NCBI GenBank assembly: GCA_028280415.1
Contig: JANQLV010000047.1
Span: forward strand, 62,001-126,000
Length of the DNA stretch: 64,000 nucleotides
From: Saprospiraceae bacterium
GTDB lineage: Bacteria > Bacteroidota > Bacteroidia > Chitinophagales > Saprospiraceae
Direction: 5' to 3'
Both the position numbers and the translations under genes were made by a program. Of this stretch, positions 1 through 8,885 are shown in pieces; position 1 is the first letter of the stretch; every line of letters starts with the position of its first letter. Below the pieces are notes generated by a model that saw nothing but the letters and a program-made list of their open reading frames with translations, was not told the origin of the DNA and did no database searches.

Positions 1-97
1 CTCTGAGTCCTCTTGGATTGAGTGGCCGGTCCCGGTCCCGCAAAGACATGTCTTCCCAACTGGATTTTGCATGCCGAATAAAAAAAATGGTTTTCAT
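1..97 (-). CDS. SixA-like histidine phosphatase, N-terminal fragment
   Basis: This is the first 32 codons of a gene that runs leftwards off the window. Reading the minus strand from the ATG at 97, the protein starts MKTIFFIRHAKSSW and continues through RDRPLNPRGLR. The RHA(K)SSW catalytic-histidine motif near residue 8 followed by RPLxxRG near residue 24 is the hallmark start of the SixA-type branch of the histidine phosphatase (phosphoglycerate mutase-like) superfamily. These enzymes remove phosphate from phosphohistidine or small phosphoesters through a covalent phosphohistidine intermediate. The gene is divergent from rlmH. No Shine-Dalgarno is visible, which is normal for this phylum. Family assignment is good from the motif; the substrate cannot be told from a fragment. 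Confidence 0.8.
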   Translation of the reverse strand, partial: MKTIFFIRHAKSSWEDMSLRDRDRPLNPRGLR

Positions 98-165
98 GAG
101 AGTGACGTTACTAATATTGTTTGTTATTAAGTGTTCCTTTAAATCTGGACTTTTATCTTAGTCTG

Positions 166-173
166 CAAATATA
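166..173 (-). promoter_or_regulatory. Candidate -7 box for the left-edge phosphatase
   Basis: On the minus strand this reads TATATTTG, a full match to the Bacteroidota -7 consensus TAnnTTTG, 68 bases upstream of the ATG at 97. The nearest TTG-type -33 element is about 25 bases away, longer than the usual 17-23, so only the -7 half is well supported. Confidence 0.4.
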
Positions 174-279
174 AACGATTATCCTGCCCTTTTCTTTTCA
201 AATTTCCGAAAAATTGAATTATCATTGCCAATAAGTAAACACATATTAGCTATTTTACTCCATCAATGATATCCTGTTT

Positions 280-753
280 ATGAAAGTTGCTTTTTGGATG
301 ATTGGTAAAACTGCTTTTTCATACATTGGAGAAGGAATGGATATTTATATAAAACGCTTGCGCAGGTATCTGCCCTTTGAGGCAGAGATTATACCAGATG
401 TCAAACAAGCCAAACACCTCTCTCCCGAAGAACTCAAGAAAAAAGAAGGACTATTAATTTTAAAAAAGCTAAAAGACGATGATCTTTTGATCTTATTGGA
501 TGAAAAGGGAAAGACTTATGCTTCCATAGCTTTCGCAAAATATCTGGAAGCACAATTAAGCAGGTCAAAAAAACGCATTGTTTTTCAAATTGGTGGTGCT
601 TATGGTTTTTCAGAGGCCGTTTATCAAAGAGCAGATGCCAAGCTATCGCTATCGAAAATGACTTTTTCTCATCAGATGATTCGTTTATTTCTGGTCGAAC
701 AGATTTATCGCGCGATGACGATTTTAAAAGGCGAACCCTATCATAATGCGTAG
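280..753 (+). CDS. rlmH: 23S rRNA pseudouridine-1915 N3-methyltransferase RlmH
   Basis: The protein has 157 residues, close to the usual length of about 155. RlmH is a SPOUT-class methyltransferase that uses S-adenosylmethionine to methylate pseudouridine 1915 of 23S rRNA in helix 69 of assembled ribosomes. The SAM-binding knot motif IGGAYGF is at about residues 104-110. It is followed by the family C-terminal block with SLSKMTFSHQMIR and LVEQIYRA, and the end GEPYH (usually PYHK/R; here HNA). The ATG at 280 gives the expected N terminus. The gene is divergent from the left-edge phosphatase and starts a run of four plus-strand genes, with 58 bases to the rhomboid gene. Identification is secure. 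Confidence 0.96.
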   Translation: MKVAFWMIGKTAFSYIGEGMDIYIKRLRRYLPFEAEIIPDVKQAKHLSPEELKKKEGLLILKKLKDDDLLILLDEKGKTYASIAFAKYLEAQLSRSKKRIVFQIGGAYGFSEAVYQRADAKLSLSKMTFSHQMIRLFLVEQIYRAMTILKGEPYHNA

Positions 754-811
754 TGCTTATGTGGATTAAGAAATTGATTTTAATAAAAATTGGAAGCCTA
801 AACCTGGTTTT

Positions 812-1495
812 ATGTCTATAACATTGACTTTAATATTAGTTGTCATGACCTCCCTGATCTCCTATCAGGCCTTTGGCAATGAATTAATGAAACAAAAACT
901 AATCTTTTATCCGGTATCCATTAAAGAGCGTGGAGAGCTTTATCGCTTCATTACACATGGATTTATCCATGGCGATCTGATGCACCTCATTGTCAATATG
1001 TATGTTTTATACGTTTTTGGTGATCATATAGAATACATTTTCACTTCAGAACAGGAACTGATCTTTCATTCAGGCGCTACTATAAAAGGTTTTGGACCAG
1101 TCAAAGGTCGCATTATATTTTTGATTTTGTACCTGGGAGCAATCATCATCTCCAGTATTCCCCAGTATTTTCGCCATCAGGATAATGGCTTCTATCGGGC
1201 ACTGGGAGCTTCCGGAGGGACTTCCGCAATAGTTTTTGCCTATATCTTGTTTGACCCATGGGCATGGTTCAAATTCCCGCCTTTACCCGCAATTCTATTA
1301 GGAGTCGGTTATTTACTCTATTCTTCCTATATGGATAAAAGAGGTGGCGATAATATTGGTCATAATGCCCATTTCTGGGGATCCGTTTATGGTTTTGTTT
1401 TCACAATCGCCATGGCTGCTATATTTCAACCGGATATGTTGCAAATGTTTATCGATCACTTTTTAGCTGGTCCGAGAGCCCCGAATAATTTCTAG
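812..1495 (+). CDS. Rhomboid family intramembrane serine protease
   Basis: A 227-residue polytopic membrane protein. Rhomboids cleave transmembrane helices within the membrane using a Ser-His dyad. The nucleophile motif GASGG is at about residues 132-136 (Ser134). The catalytic histidine lies in the NAHFWG block (His187). The HxxxN oxyanion motif is at residues 58-62. About six hydrophobic segments are visible, with an extra hydrophilic loop at about residues 78-100 between the first and second helices. The gene ends two bases before the next start, so it is probably cotranslated with the YdcF-like gene. The class is clear; the physiological substrate is unknown. Confidence 0.93.
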   Translation: MSITLTLILVVMTSLISYQAFGNELMKQKLIFYPVSIKERGELYRFITHGFIHGDLMHLIVNMYVLYVFGDHIEYIFTSEQELIFHSGATIKGFGPVKGRIIFLILYLGAIIISSIPQYFRHQDNGFYRALGASGGTSAIVFAYILFDPWAWFKFPPLPAILLGVGYLLYSSYMDKRGGDNIGHNAHFWGSVYGFVFTIAMAAIFQPDMLQMFIDHFLAGPRAPNNF

Positions 1496-1497
1496 AT

Positions 1498-2262
1498 ATG
1501 TTTTTTGTCCTTTCAAAAGTCCTTTATTTTCTCATTGTTCCACTTAACTGGATTGTGGGTCTGTTGCTTTATGCCGTATTTGGTAAAAATCAAAAGTGGA
1601 AAAAACGCTGTCGTAATCTGGCTGTCGGTTTATTAATATTTTTCTCCAATCACTTTATTTTCAATCTGGTCATTAAAGCCTGGGAATCCGATGTAATACC
1701 GGTATCCCAACTGGAAACGTACGACATCGGAATAGTACTGGGCGGCTATTCAAATTTTGAGATATACCCCAGAGATCGTTATAATTTTTCAAAAAGAGCC
1801 AATCGATTGACCCAGGCAGTAGAATTATACAAAAAAGGAATTATAAAAAAGATGTTACTTACCGGAGGCTCTGGAAGTATTCTACTCGATGAAAGAAGCG
1901 AAGCAGCAGAGGTGGAATCTTATCTGCGCTCCATGGGGATAAAACAAGAGGATATCATCCTGGAACCAGATTCCAGAAATACGCATGAAAACGCAGTTTT
2001 TACCAAAGCGATTTTGGACCAATCTTATCCAGATGCCAAGTGCCTGCTCATTACATCCGGTTTCCATATGCGAAGATCAAAGGGCTGTTTTAAAAAAGAA
2101 GCGGTAGCCTTTACCGCATTCTCTACCGATGTAATCGCAGAACGTATAAGAGTTACTCCCAACTCTATCTTTTTTCCAAATCATGACGGGTTATGGCGCT
2201 GGGAAATGCTATTGAAGGAATGGGTTGGATACATCGTTTACTGGTTGAGAGGATATATTTAA
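1498..2262 (+). CDS. YdcF/SanA/ElyC-family (DUF218) membrane protein
   Basis: A 254-residue protein with two N-terminal hydrophobic segments (about residues 5-28 and 40-58) followed by a DUF218 domain. Family signatures are the start strand IGIVLGG at about residues 77-83, LLTGGSG, the SRNTHENA block and the ITSGFHMRRS block. Members such as SanA and ElyC act in envelope barrier function or peptidoglycan precursor metabolism, but the biochemical reaction of the family is not settled. The start lies two bases after the rhomboid stop codon. The 3' end is followed 20 bases later by the Nudix start, suggesting one transcript for the three genes. Confidence 0.88.
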   Translation: MFFVLSKVLYFLIVPLNWIVGLLLYAVFGKNQKWKKRCRNLAVGLLIFFSNHFIFNLVIKAWESDVIPVSQLETYDIGIVLGGYSNFEIYPRDRYNFSKRANRLTQAVELYKKGIIKKMLLTGGSGSILLDERSEAAEVESYLRSMGIKQEDIILEPDSRNTHENAVFTKAILDQSYPDAKCLLITSGFHMRRSKGCFKKEAVAFTAFSTDVIAERIRVTPNSIFFPNHDGLWRWEMLLKEWVGYIVYWLRGYI

Positions 2263-2282
2263 AAATAAGAAAAATAAAAAAT

Positions 2283-2828
2283 ATGAATCCCTGGAAAACG
2301 AATTCAGTTAAACAGGTTTATGATAATGCCTGGATACAAGTCACACATTGCGAAGTTATTAATCCAAAAGGCGGTGAGGGTATCTATGGCGTTGTACATT
2401 TCAAGAATCTGGCTATGGGCATTGTTCCTCTGGATGCGGATCTAAATACCTGGCTGGTGGGCCAGTACAGATATACGATGAATGAATATACCTGGGAAAT
2501 CCCGGAAGGCGGTGCGCTCCTGGGTACTTCTCCTTTGGAAGCAGCCAAAAGGGAGCTTATTGAAGAAACGGGAATCCGGGCAGCCCGCTGGACCAAAATA
2601 CTCGATTTACAAGTATCAAACAGTGTTACCAATGAACGCGGGATGGCTTTTCTGGCACAGGAACTGGCTTTCGGGGAAGCCGAACCAGAAGATACCGAAG
2701 AATTAAAAATCAAAAAATTACCTTTCGATGAGGTTTACCAGATGGTTATCGACGGACGCATAACGGATTCCCTTTCCGTAGCTGCCATATTTAAAGTCAA
2801 ACATTTACTCGATCAAGGGGAAATCTAG
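2283..2828 (+). CDS. Nudix hydrolase, ADP-ribose pyrophosphatase-like
   Basis: I chose the ATG at 2283, giving 181 residues that start MNPWKTNSVKQ. A longer frame open from 2193 would overlap the upstream gene. The Nudix box has REL-IEETGI intact, which supplies the metal-binding REUXEEXGU core. The preceding IPEGGALLGT segment matches the ADP-ribose/ADP-sugar branch, whose members hydrolyse ADP-ribose to AMP and ribose 5-phosphate. One deviation is visible: the glutamate expected eight residues before the REL is threonine. The core metal ligands are present, so activity is still expected. It is the last gene of the rlmH-side plus-strand run and converges on the DUF4249 gene. Confidence 0.88.
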   Translation: MNPWKTNSVKQVYDNAWIQVTHCEVINPKGGEGIYGVVHFKNLAMGIVPLDADLNTWLVGQYRYTMNEYTWEIPEGGALLGTSPLEAAKRELIEETGIRAARWTKILDLQVSNSVTNERGMAFLAQELAFGEAEPEDTEELKIKKLPFDEVYQMVIDGRITDSLSVAAIFKVKHLLDQGEI

Positions 2829-2881
2829 TTTTAATTATCTCTTAATTTCACAATCAGAATAACTAATACCCGGAATATCCT

Positions 2882-3775
2882 CTAAAGCGGAATTCTATAC
2901 TCCGGGCCAACTGCCTCCAGGGAAAATATGCCGTAGCCGTTTTCAATATTGCTGAAAATCACTGCAGGTTCGGCAAAAGGATTGTCTTCGGAATTTTCGT
3001 AAGCTCTGATAGATGTTTCACGAAAGTATTTATCAGATGAAAGATGCACCAGATTTACAATCAGTGCCGGATTCTCCCAGAATTCATCCACAAACAAATC
3101 ATAGGCATATAACCTTAATTCATAAGTGTTTCCATCAAAAATGATATCTGGTAAATAGATACCATCATTGGTAAAATTGACGGCAGGATCATTAGAATCA
3201 AAATAGTAATCCTGTCGATAAGTTATATCTTCTATTGTAAATTCAAAATACACCTCGACTTTATAATAGTTGGCGACATCTTTTTGATCCTTAAATTTGA
3301 TCACCAATTCATCTACTCTTTCACCTTCCGGATCGATTGTTCCATCTTTTTCAAAACTTGCCGAGATAATATCGATTTGATCCGGCATTCGTTGCATAGA
3401 ATTTACAGACTCAAAACCTTCCTTTTCCACGCGCAATTCGTAGGTATCATTTTCGTTACCAAGCAGCCCTTCAATTTCCCAGCCGTAAAAGCCCTGATCA
3501 ATATATGGTAAAGTATGAAAGAGTTCCCCATTTTTGAAGAGTTCTACCTTCGCATCCGTAATGGTTTCGGGATTTTCCTGCTCCAGAACTCCAATACTGC
3601 TGGTCACATAGGCAAGCAAGATGGAATCCTGATTTGAAAGATTACAGGTCACCGCTAGGGCCGGCGTGTGTTCGGGAATATCCACATCAACAACCTGATC
3701 AAAAAAATCATCTTTACAAGCTGTCAATAAAGCAGTTATACATATCAATAAAACTATAACTTTAATATTTTGCAT
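2882..3775 (-). CDS. DUF4249 family lipoprotein
   Basis: A 297-residue predicted lipoprotein with a hydrophobic signal and lipobox LLTAC (Cys20). The mature part is a beta-rich domain that starts with the DUF4249 pattern of a short acidic segment, then PALAVTCNLSNQDSI, and later strands with KVELFKNG. DUF4249 proteins in Bacteroidota are typically encoded next to a TonB-dependent receptor with a carboxypeptidase-like plug extension, as here, where the receptor ends 25 bases upstream on the same strand. By analogy with SusCD pairs it probably sits on the outer membrane as a partner of the receptor. The ligand is unknown. Confidence 0.85.
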   Translation of the reverse strand: MQNIKVIVLLICITALLTACKDDFFDQVVDVDIPEHTPALAVTCNLSNQDSILLAYVTSSIGVLEQENPETITDAKVELFKNGELFHTLPYIDQGFYGWEIEGLLGNENDTYELRVEKEGFESVNSMQRMPDQIDIISASFEKDGTIDPEGERVDELVIKFKDQKDVANYYKVEVYFEFTIEDITYRQDYYFDSNDPAVNFTNDGIYLPDIIFDGNTYELRLYAYDLFVDEFWENPALIVNLVHLSSDKYFRETSIRAYENSEDNPFAEPAVIFSNIENGYGIFSLEAVGPEYRIPL

Positions 3776-3800
3776 CGCTTCTTCTTTTTTATCAATTATT

Positions 3801-6167
3801 TTAAAACTTAAATCTCCATGATACGGAAGGAACTATTGGAAAAAGGCTTACCTGTCGGAAAGTACGATTTCCCTGATCATCCCTGCCAGAATAAATAAAA
3901 TAGGGATTATTCCGGTTATAGATATTATAAGCTCCAATCGTCCACCAACGTTCGTAAATTCTCTTCTTTTTGTAAAACTCAATGTTAATATCAAGCCGGT
4001 GGTAGGCGGCCATCCTAAAAGCATTTTTCTTGCCAATGGTCTCTACTTCTCTTATGTATACCTGCTGATTTTGCAAATCCACGTAAATAGGTGTGGTGTA
4101 TCTAAACAATGGCAAAGTAATAGAATTCCCGGTACCATAAACCCAAGCTCCAGTTATTGAAACATTTTTATTGATTTGATGAGAAAGCACCAGGGAAACA
4201 TCGTGGCGACGATCGTATTTAAAAGGATACCTTTCCCCTCCGTTGATTTCCGCAAATTGCCGCCAGTTCCAACTCAAGGTATAACCTAGCCACCCGGTCG
4301 TTTTCCCTTTCTTTTTTTGTAAAAACAATTCCAGTCCATAGGATTCTCCGTCTCCCTGTGTAACCTTGTCCTGCCAGTCGTTTTCCAATCCGATAAAGTC
4401 AACTCCTTCCTTATAAGAAACCACATTTTTCATTTGCTTATAATAAGCTTCGACACTAAACTCATATTCATCCCACAAGGTTTTTGCAACTCCCCCGGCC
4501 ACCTGCCAGGCCGTTTGTGGTCGTATCCTTTTGGTACTCGGAACCCACAGATCGGTAGGCAAACTCAGCGATTCATTGGTCAGCAAATTGATATATTGAG
4601 CCATTGTATTGAAGGAAGCTTTAATGGCCAGATCATTATTTAGCAAATACCTCAGGCCAATTCTCGGCTGAACCGAATAATAAAACTCGCTCTCGTTCCC
4701 CCGAACCTTGAATCCCGAAGCATGGACCCCCAGATTGGCTCTAAAGGCACCAAAACTCATTTCATCTTCTAAATAAAGCGTATATTCAAAAGATTTGGCT
4801 TCCTGAGATCCCAGAATCGTATCAAAATCAATATCATCCGATTGGACTTCAAACTGAAAAGCTCCGGGATCATATCGATGGTGAGTGATGCTTGTTCCGA
4901 AGCGGATATAATGATTGGGATTGGGGATGTAATCAAAATCAATTTTACCTGCCCAGTCATAAATTCCCGAGGTATACTTTGCGGAATAAGCATCGAGATT
5001 TTCCCCGTACTTGTCTTCTACCGCAGCGGTCAAATTGAAATTAAACTGGCTGTACGTCAGGGTAGTATTTGCAAATAATTTATTGGTGATCAGGTAATTC
5101 CATCTCAATGCCGCAGTGATATTTCCCCAATCCGTCTGATTGTTTAGTTTAAAATAGTCCCCATCCTCATAAGTTTCTTTAGAATCCACACCAAACACAT
5201 CAGAACCGGAATAGGTGCTAAAATACAAGCGATGTTTATCGTTAAACTTGTGATTAATTTTTGCATTCAGATCGTAGAAAAACAATTTGAGGTTAAAACT
5301 TTCTCCTTCCTCAACTTGAGATTTAATAAAGGGCCTGGCCAGCAGATCAATATAAGTTCGACGGCCAGAAACGATGAAAGAAGTATTCTCTGATCCCAGA
5401 GGGCCTTCTAAAGTCAGTTTGGAAGAAACCAGACCAATAGACCCCTCCCCTCGTAATTTTGAGGTATTTCCTTCTTTCATATTGATCTCCAAAACTGAAG
5501 AAAGCCGACCACCGTAACGAGCGGGAAAGCCTCCTTTGGTCAGGGTAACGTTTTTAATCGCATCCGCATTAAAAACAGAAAAGAAACCTAAAAGGTGTGA
5601 AACATTATAGACCGGAACACCATCCAGCAAAACCAGATTCTGGTCAGGACTTCCACCACGTACATATAAGCCATTTTGCCCCTCTCCACCGGACTGAACA
5701 CCGGGAAGGAGTTGAAGTGTTTTCAAAACATCAACCTCCCCTAATAATGCAGGTACTTTTTTAATTTGCTCTACAGGTACTTCTACCCTGCTCATTTGAG
5801 TTTCTTCTTCAATCCGGTCAAACTTTTCAGCGACTACTTCCACTGCCTCTAACTCCACGGCACTGGACAATTTAAAATTCATACTGATATCTTTATCTAG
5901 TAATAACTTAACCGTTTTCGTTTCAAAACCGATATAAGAAATTGATAGAACCACTGAATCTTTAGGCAGGGTCAAACTAAAAAAGCCATAAGTATTGGAA
6001 ACGGTCCCTTTTCCGCTTTTTTGATCGAAAACATTAGCGGAGATCAGCTCTTCTCCAGAAGCAGCATCAGAGATATATCCACTAAGCGTAAAGCGTTGTT
6101 GAGTATTCTGTGCAGACAAGTTTAAAAAATAGCATACAAAGCAAAGTACTTGTAAAATAGTTTTCAT
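3801..6167 (-). CDS. TonB-dependent receptor with carboxypeptidase-regulatory-like N-terminal domain
   Basis: The protein has 788 residues. A signal peptide (about 1-20, ending NLSAQ) is followed by a CarboxypepD_reg-like domain (about 25-105, with DAASGEELISANV and YGFFSL). Next comes a TonB plug (about 125-235, with LYVRGGSPDQN and LDGVPVYN), and then a long 22-stranded-type barrel ending in an aromatic C terminus (SWRFKF). It would import a ligand across the outer membrane using TonB energy. It is transcribed ahead of the DUF4249 lipoprotein as a two-gene unit. No obvious metal or sugar gene lies beside it, so the substrate cannot be inferred. It is divergent from the LytTR regulator. Confidence 0.93.
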   Translation of the reverse strand: MKTILQVLCFVCYFLNLSAQNTQQRFTLSGYISDAASGEELISANVFDQKSGKGTVSNTYGFFSLTLPKDSVVLSISYIGFETKTVKLLLDKDISMNFKLSSAVELEAVEVVAEKFDRIEEETQMSRVEVPVEQIKKVPALLGEVDVLKTLQLLPGVQSGGEGQNGLYVRGGSPDQNLVLLDGVPVYNVSHLLGFFSVFNADAIKNVTLTKGGFPARYGGRLSSVLEINMKEGNTSKLRGEGSIGLVSSKLTLEGPLGSENTSFIVSGRRTYIDLLARPFIKSQVEEGESFNLKLFFYDLNAKINHKFNDKHRLYFSTYSGSDVFGVDSKETYEDGDYFKLNNQTDWGNITAALRWNYLITNKLFANTTLTYSQFNFNLTAAVEDKYGENLDAYSAKYTSGIYDWAGKIDFDYIPNPNHYIRFGTSITHHRYDPGAFQFEVQSDDIDFDTILGSQEAKSFEYTLYLEDEMSFGAFRANLGVHASGFKVRGNESEFYYSVQPRIGLRYLLNNDLAIKASFNTMAQYINLLTNESLSLPTDLWVPSTKRIRPQTAWQVAGGVAKTLWDEYEFSVEAYYKQMKNVVSYKEGVDFIGLENDWQDKVTQGDGESYGLELFLQKKKGKTTGWLGYTLSWNWRQFAEINGGERYPFKYDRRHDVSLVLSHQINKNVSITGAWVYGTGNSITLPLFRYTTPIYVDLQNQQVYIREVETIGKKNAFRMAAYHRLDINIEFYKKKRIYERWWTIGAYNIYNRNNPYFIYSGRDDQGNRTFRQVSLFPIVPSVSWRFKF

Positions 6168-6522
6168 AAAGACACTTAAATTTTTTGACTATTGTCTCAT
6201 TCGTATCACAATCAATAAAGATTAGGGTTCTATCATCAAGTGAACGAAGAGCAATGTAGGATGTTACTGTTATAACAGAGCAAGTCAAAAGCCCTTACGT
6301 TGTATGATACGATATATTAGAAGGAAACGTGTGGTAATGAGCCTTTTTTAACAAATCACTAAGCTTTTTAGAGCAAACATTTGAAAACCTTACTAGAAAT
6401 GCAGTAAATATTAAGATGAAATGATCGTTCCTCTTTTGGGTATTTTCGCAATTGAACCCTTCTGTTTAAATCGCAAATCCAACAAGTTTTCTTACATTTA
6501 TTTCTAAAAGCGCCATAAGACA
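6168..6522. other. Intergenic region between the divergent receptor and LytTR genes
   Basis: This 355-base AT-rich spacer contains no supported coding sequence or RNA gene. A one-mismatch -7 box (TATTTTCG at 6441-6448) points toward the LytTR gene, but without a clear -33 element. Because it is the shared upstream region of a receptor operon and a DNA-binding regulator, it is a plausible site for LytTR operators, but I could not identify a repeated pair. Confidence 0.4.
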
Positions 6523-7392
6523 TTGAAACGATTTTTAAACAAGCCTTTTCCCTATAGCAAGCCCCAAAATCTGTGGTATACTGCGGTATTTATCGGACTT
6601 TTCGTTTCCCTGTTTCTATTTATATTCAAACCATTTGAACTGGACAGATTAGAACACACTATTTTAGTCAAAACCACTGCCATTTACGGTTTGATAAGTT
6701 TTCTAATCATAATTATTACAAACAAAATTCCCGTTCATTTCTTTCCCAAATTATTCAATGAAGACAGCTGGACCGTTTGGAAAGAGTTTACGCAGTTGAT
6801 TTTTATTACTCTGATGATTGCAATAGGCAATTACCTCTATACTGTCTACGCAGGGTTTATGCCTTTCAATGGCAGTGCTTTTACAAGAATGCTAATATGG
6901 ACTTTGTCAATAGCCAGCATTATTGTGGGTGGAACATTGGTTATCAGAAGTAACCTTGCTTTACGCAGGCATTTGAGGGATGCACAAATTATGAATCAAC
7001 ATATTTTGGATCAGGTAGGTAAAATGGAGCTGCCAAAGCACCAGGAAAAAATGGTACTTCTAGAATCAGAAATTGAAAAACAGAATTTAAGCATTCCTTC
7101 TTCCAACATTGTTTATTTAACCAGTGTAGGTAATTACATCGATTGTTTTTATCTGGATTCAAATGATGTATTAAGTTCCGGAAGGATCAGAAACCGCATG
7201 AAAACCATGGAACAAAAGCTCGAAAAATATCCCGAATTTTTCAGATGTCATCGAGCTTTTATCGTCAATAAATCCCTGATCCGATCCGTCGATGGTAATG
7301 CCAAGGGATACAGTTTATGGCTGAAACATATTGATAAACCGATTCCCGTAGCTCGCAGCAAATCACAGGCATTACAAGCTATTTTAAGCTAA
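6523..7392 (+). CDS. Membrane-anchored LytTR-type DNA-binding regulator
   Basis: A 289-residue protein that appears to start at TTG 6523; the next in-frame ATG is about 100 codons in and would remove membrane helices. Four hydrophobic segments fill roughly residues 16-35, 45-65, 88-110 and 120-142. A short coiled linker follows, then a LytTR domain from about residue 190 with YLTSVGNYIDCFY, then RNRMKTMEQ and FFRCHRAFIVN, which are standard LytTR blocks. LytTR domains bind paired direct repeats upstream of target promoters. No receiver or kinase domain is present, so signal input must come through the membrane part or a partner. Target genes are probably the barrel and membrane genes just downstream. 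Confidence 0.87.
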   Translation: MKRFLNKPFPYSKPQNLWYTAVFIGLFVSLFLFIFKPFELDRLEHTILVKTTAIYGLISFLIIIITNKIPVHFFPKLFNEDSWTVWKEFTQLIFITLMIAIGNYLYTVYAGFMPFNGSAFTRMLIWTLSIASIIVGGTLVIRSNLALRRHLRDAQIMNQHILDQVGKMELPKHQEKMVLLESEIEKQNLSIPSSNIVYLTSVGNYIDCFYLDSNDVLSSGRIRNRMKTMEQKLEKYPEFFRCHRAFIVNKSLIRSVDGNAKGYSLWLKHIDKPIPVARSKSQALQAILS

Positions 7393-7554
7393 ATTTTGGA
7401 GGGCCATTCATCCCAAAAACAGCCATTTCATACCTTTAAACGGCTTTTTATACCTATCCTTTACAAGATATCCCAGCAATTTTTATCCTAGTCAGGTTTC
7501 CGCTAATCTTGTAGTAGCAGATCAACAAACGATGAATCAAAATTGCTATTTATC

Positions 7555-8853
7555 ATGAAAAAAATCCTTTTGCTTCTTACAATTCAATTATTGGCAACCC
7601 TTTTTAGCTCACTAGTGGCACAACCTTATCTGGATGGAAATCGCAGGTACAGTTTTGCCCAAACTGTAATTGGTCTGGACTTACAATATCTACCCCAAAA
7701 TGGCAAGTCCGCTTTTATAAACAGTAGTAATAATGTCCAGGATTACAAATTTGGAAATACACTGATTCCCAGGTTAACCATTTCCGGCTTACACTTCTGG
7801 GGGCATGCCGAATTCTATATCCATATCCCCCTGGCAAATTTTAATCTGAAATCTGTTGAGGGTGTAAAGGCTACTTTTAGTACTTCGGTTGAAACGGGTA
7901 TGAAATTCTTTCCCTGGCGAATCGAACACCATAAGCTTCGCCCCTTTGTCGGTTTTTCTCTTAATACCGTATACTTCACACAATCTTCCGATCAAAACGG
8001 CGATGGAACGGATTGGGTAAAAGCAAGAATTCCGCTGCATGCCGGTTTTACTTTCAACCATAAAAACAGTCTGATCGAGCTTGGAATGTCTTTTTATCAT
8101 CATAGGCAATCAGAATACTATATCGATAGAGCAATCAGCAGACAAATTGAAAGTCCATCACTTACTTTTAATATCGGCTATAAATTTTATTTCGACACAA
8201 CTTTGGGAGCTTCTACCTGGACAGAAAACGGTTACTTTGACAAAAAGATCAATGCAATGTCCGAAGAAAGATTACTGGATGGTTTATCGGTAGGTTTGGG
8301 CTATTCAAGTGTATTTTTCGTCAGAGAGTCTTCTTACAATAATGAAATTCGCCCTTTTCTGGGGAATCACAAAAATGGTAACACCTTTTTTGAACTGGGC
8401 TTGGGCTATTACTTTTTTAGACCAGACATTCACCTCAATATTTCGTATCGAAAAATGGGCGCTAGTCTAGGTGCATACGGCCTAAGTCAAGAACTATCCC
8501 GAAATGCAATTACGCTGGAAGCTTACAAATTTATAGGAGATTATCATGGTTTTGTTCCTTTCATCGGACCTGCAATCAGTTTCGAGCGGTTAAAAGCCAA
8601 AGAAACCGATCAGGAACAAAGCATTTTTGATATTAAGGAAAATAAGATTGCTCCAGGAATTATATTCGGATGGGATATCCGGCCGACCAGGTTGCAAAGC
8701 TTTGTTTTAAGAACCAACCTCAGGTATTTCCCGGCACTTCATCTCAACCCTTCCGACGATTTGAAAATTTCATTTGATAATATCGAATTCAACTTCATTC
8801 AGGTCGTTTACTATCCGGGAGTGACCAAACGAATCAAGAAGTTCAGGTTTTAA
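7555..8853 (+). CDS. Predicted outer-membrane beta-barrel protein, unknown function
   Basis: The ATG at 7555 gives 432 residues with a clean signal peptide ending in SSLVAQ. The mature protein alternates short amphipathic strands rich in Tyr, Phe and Gly with polar turns (for example GLGYYFFRP and FNIGYKFYF). It seems to fall into two barrel-like halves of about 200 residues, split near an SEERLLDGLSVGLGYSS segment, and the end is KKFRF. No named domain is recognised. It follows the LytTR gene by 162 bases and precedes a membrane protein by 32 bases, so it may be the regulated output of this cluster. It could be one large barrel or two related barrels in tandem. Confidence 0.75.
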   Translation: MKKILLLLTIQLLATLFSSLVAQPYLDGNRRYSFAQTVIGLDLQYLPQNGKSAFINSSNNVQDYKFGNTLIPRLTISGLHFWGHAEFYIHIPLANFNLKSVEGVKATFSTSVETGMKFFPWRIEHHKLRPFVGFSLNTVYFTQSSDQNGDGTDWVKARIPLHAGFTFNHKNSLIELGMSFYHHRQSEYYIDRAISRQIESPSLTFNIGYKFYFDTTLGASTWTENGYFDKKINAMSEERLLDGLSVGLGYSSVFFVRESSYNNEIRPFLGNHKNGNTFFELGLGYYFFRPDIHLNISYRKMGASLGAYGLSQELSRNAITLEAYKFIGDYHGFVPFIGPAISFERLKAKETDQEQSIFDIKENKIAPGIIFGWDIRPTRLQSFVLRTNLRYFPALHLNPSDDLKISFDNIEFNFIQVVYYPGVTKRIKKFRF

Positions 8854-8885
8854 TACTTGCTGTAAACCATTAAAACCCAACTAAT

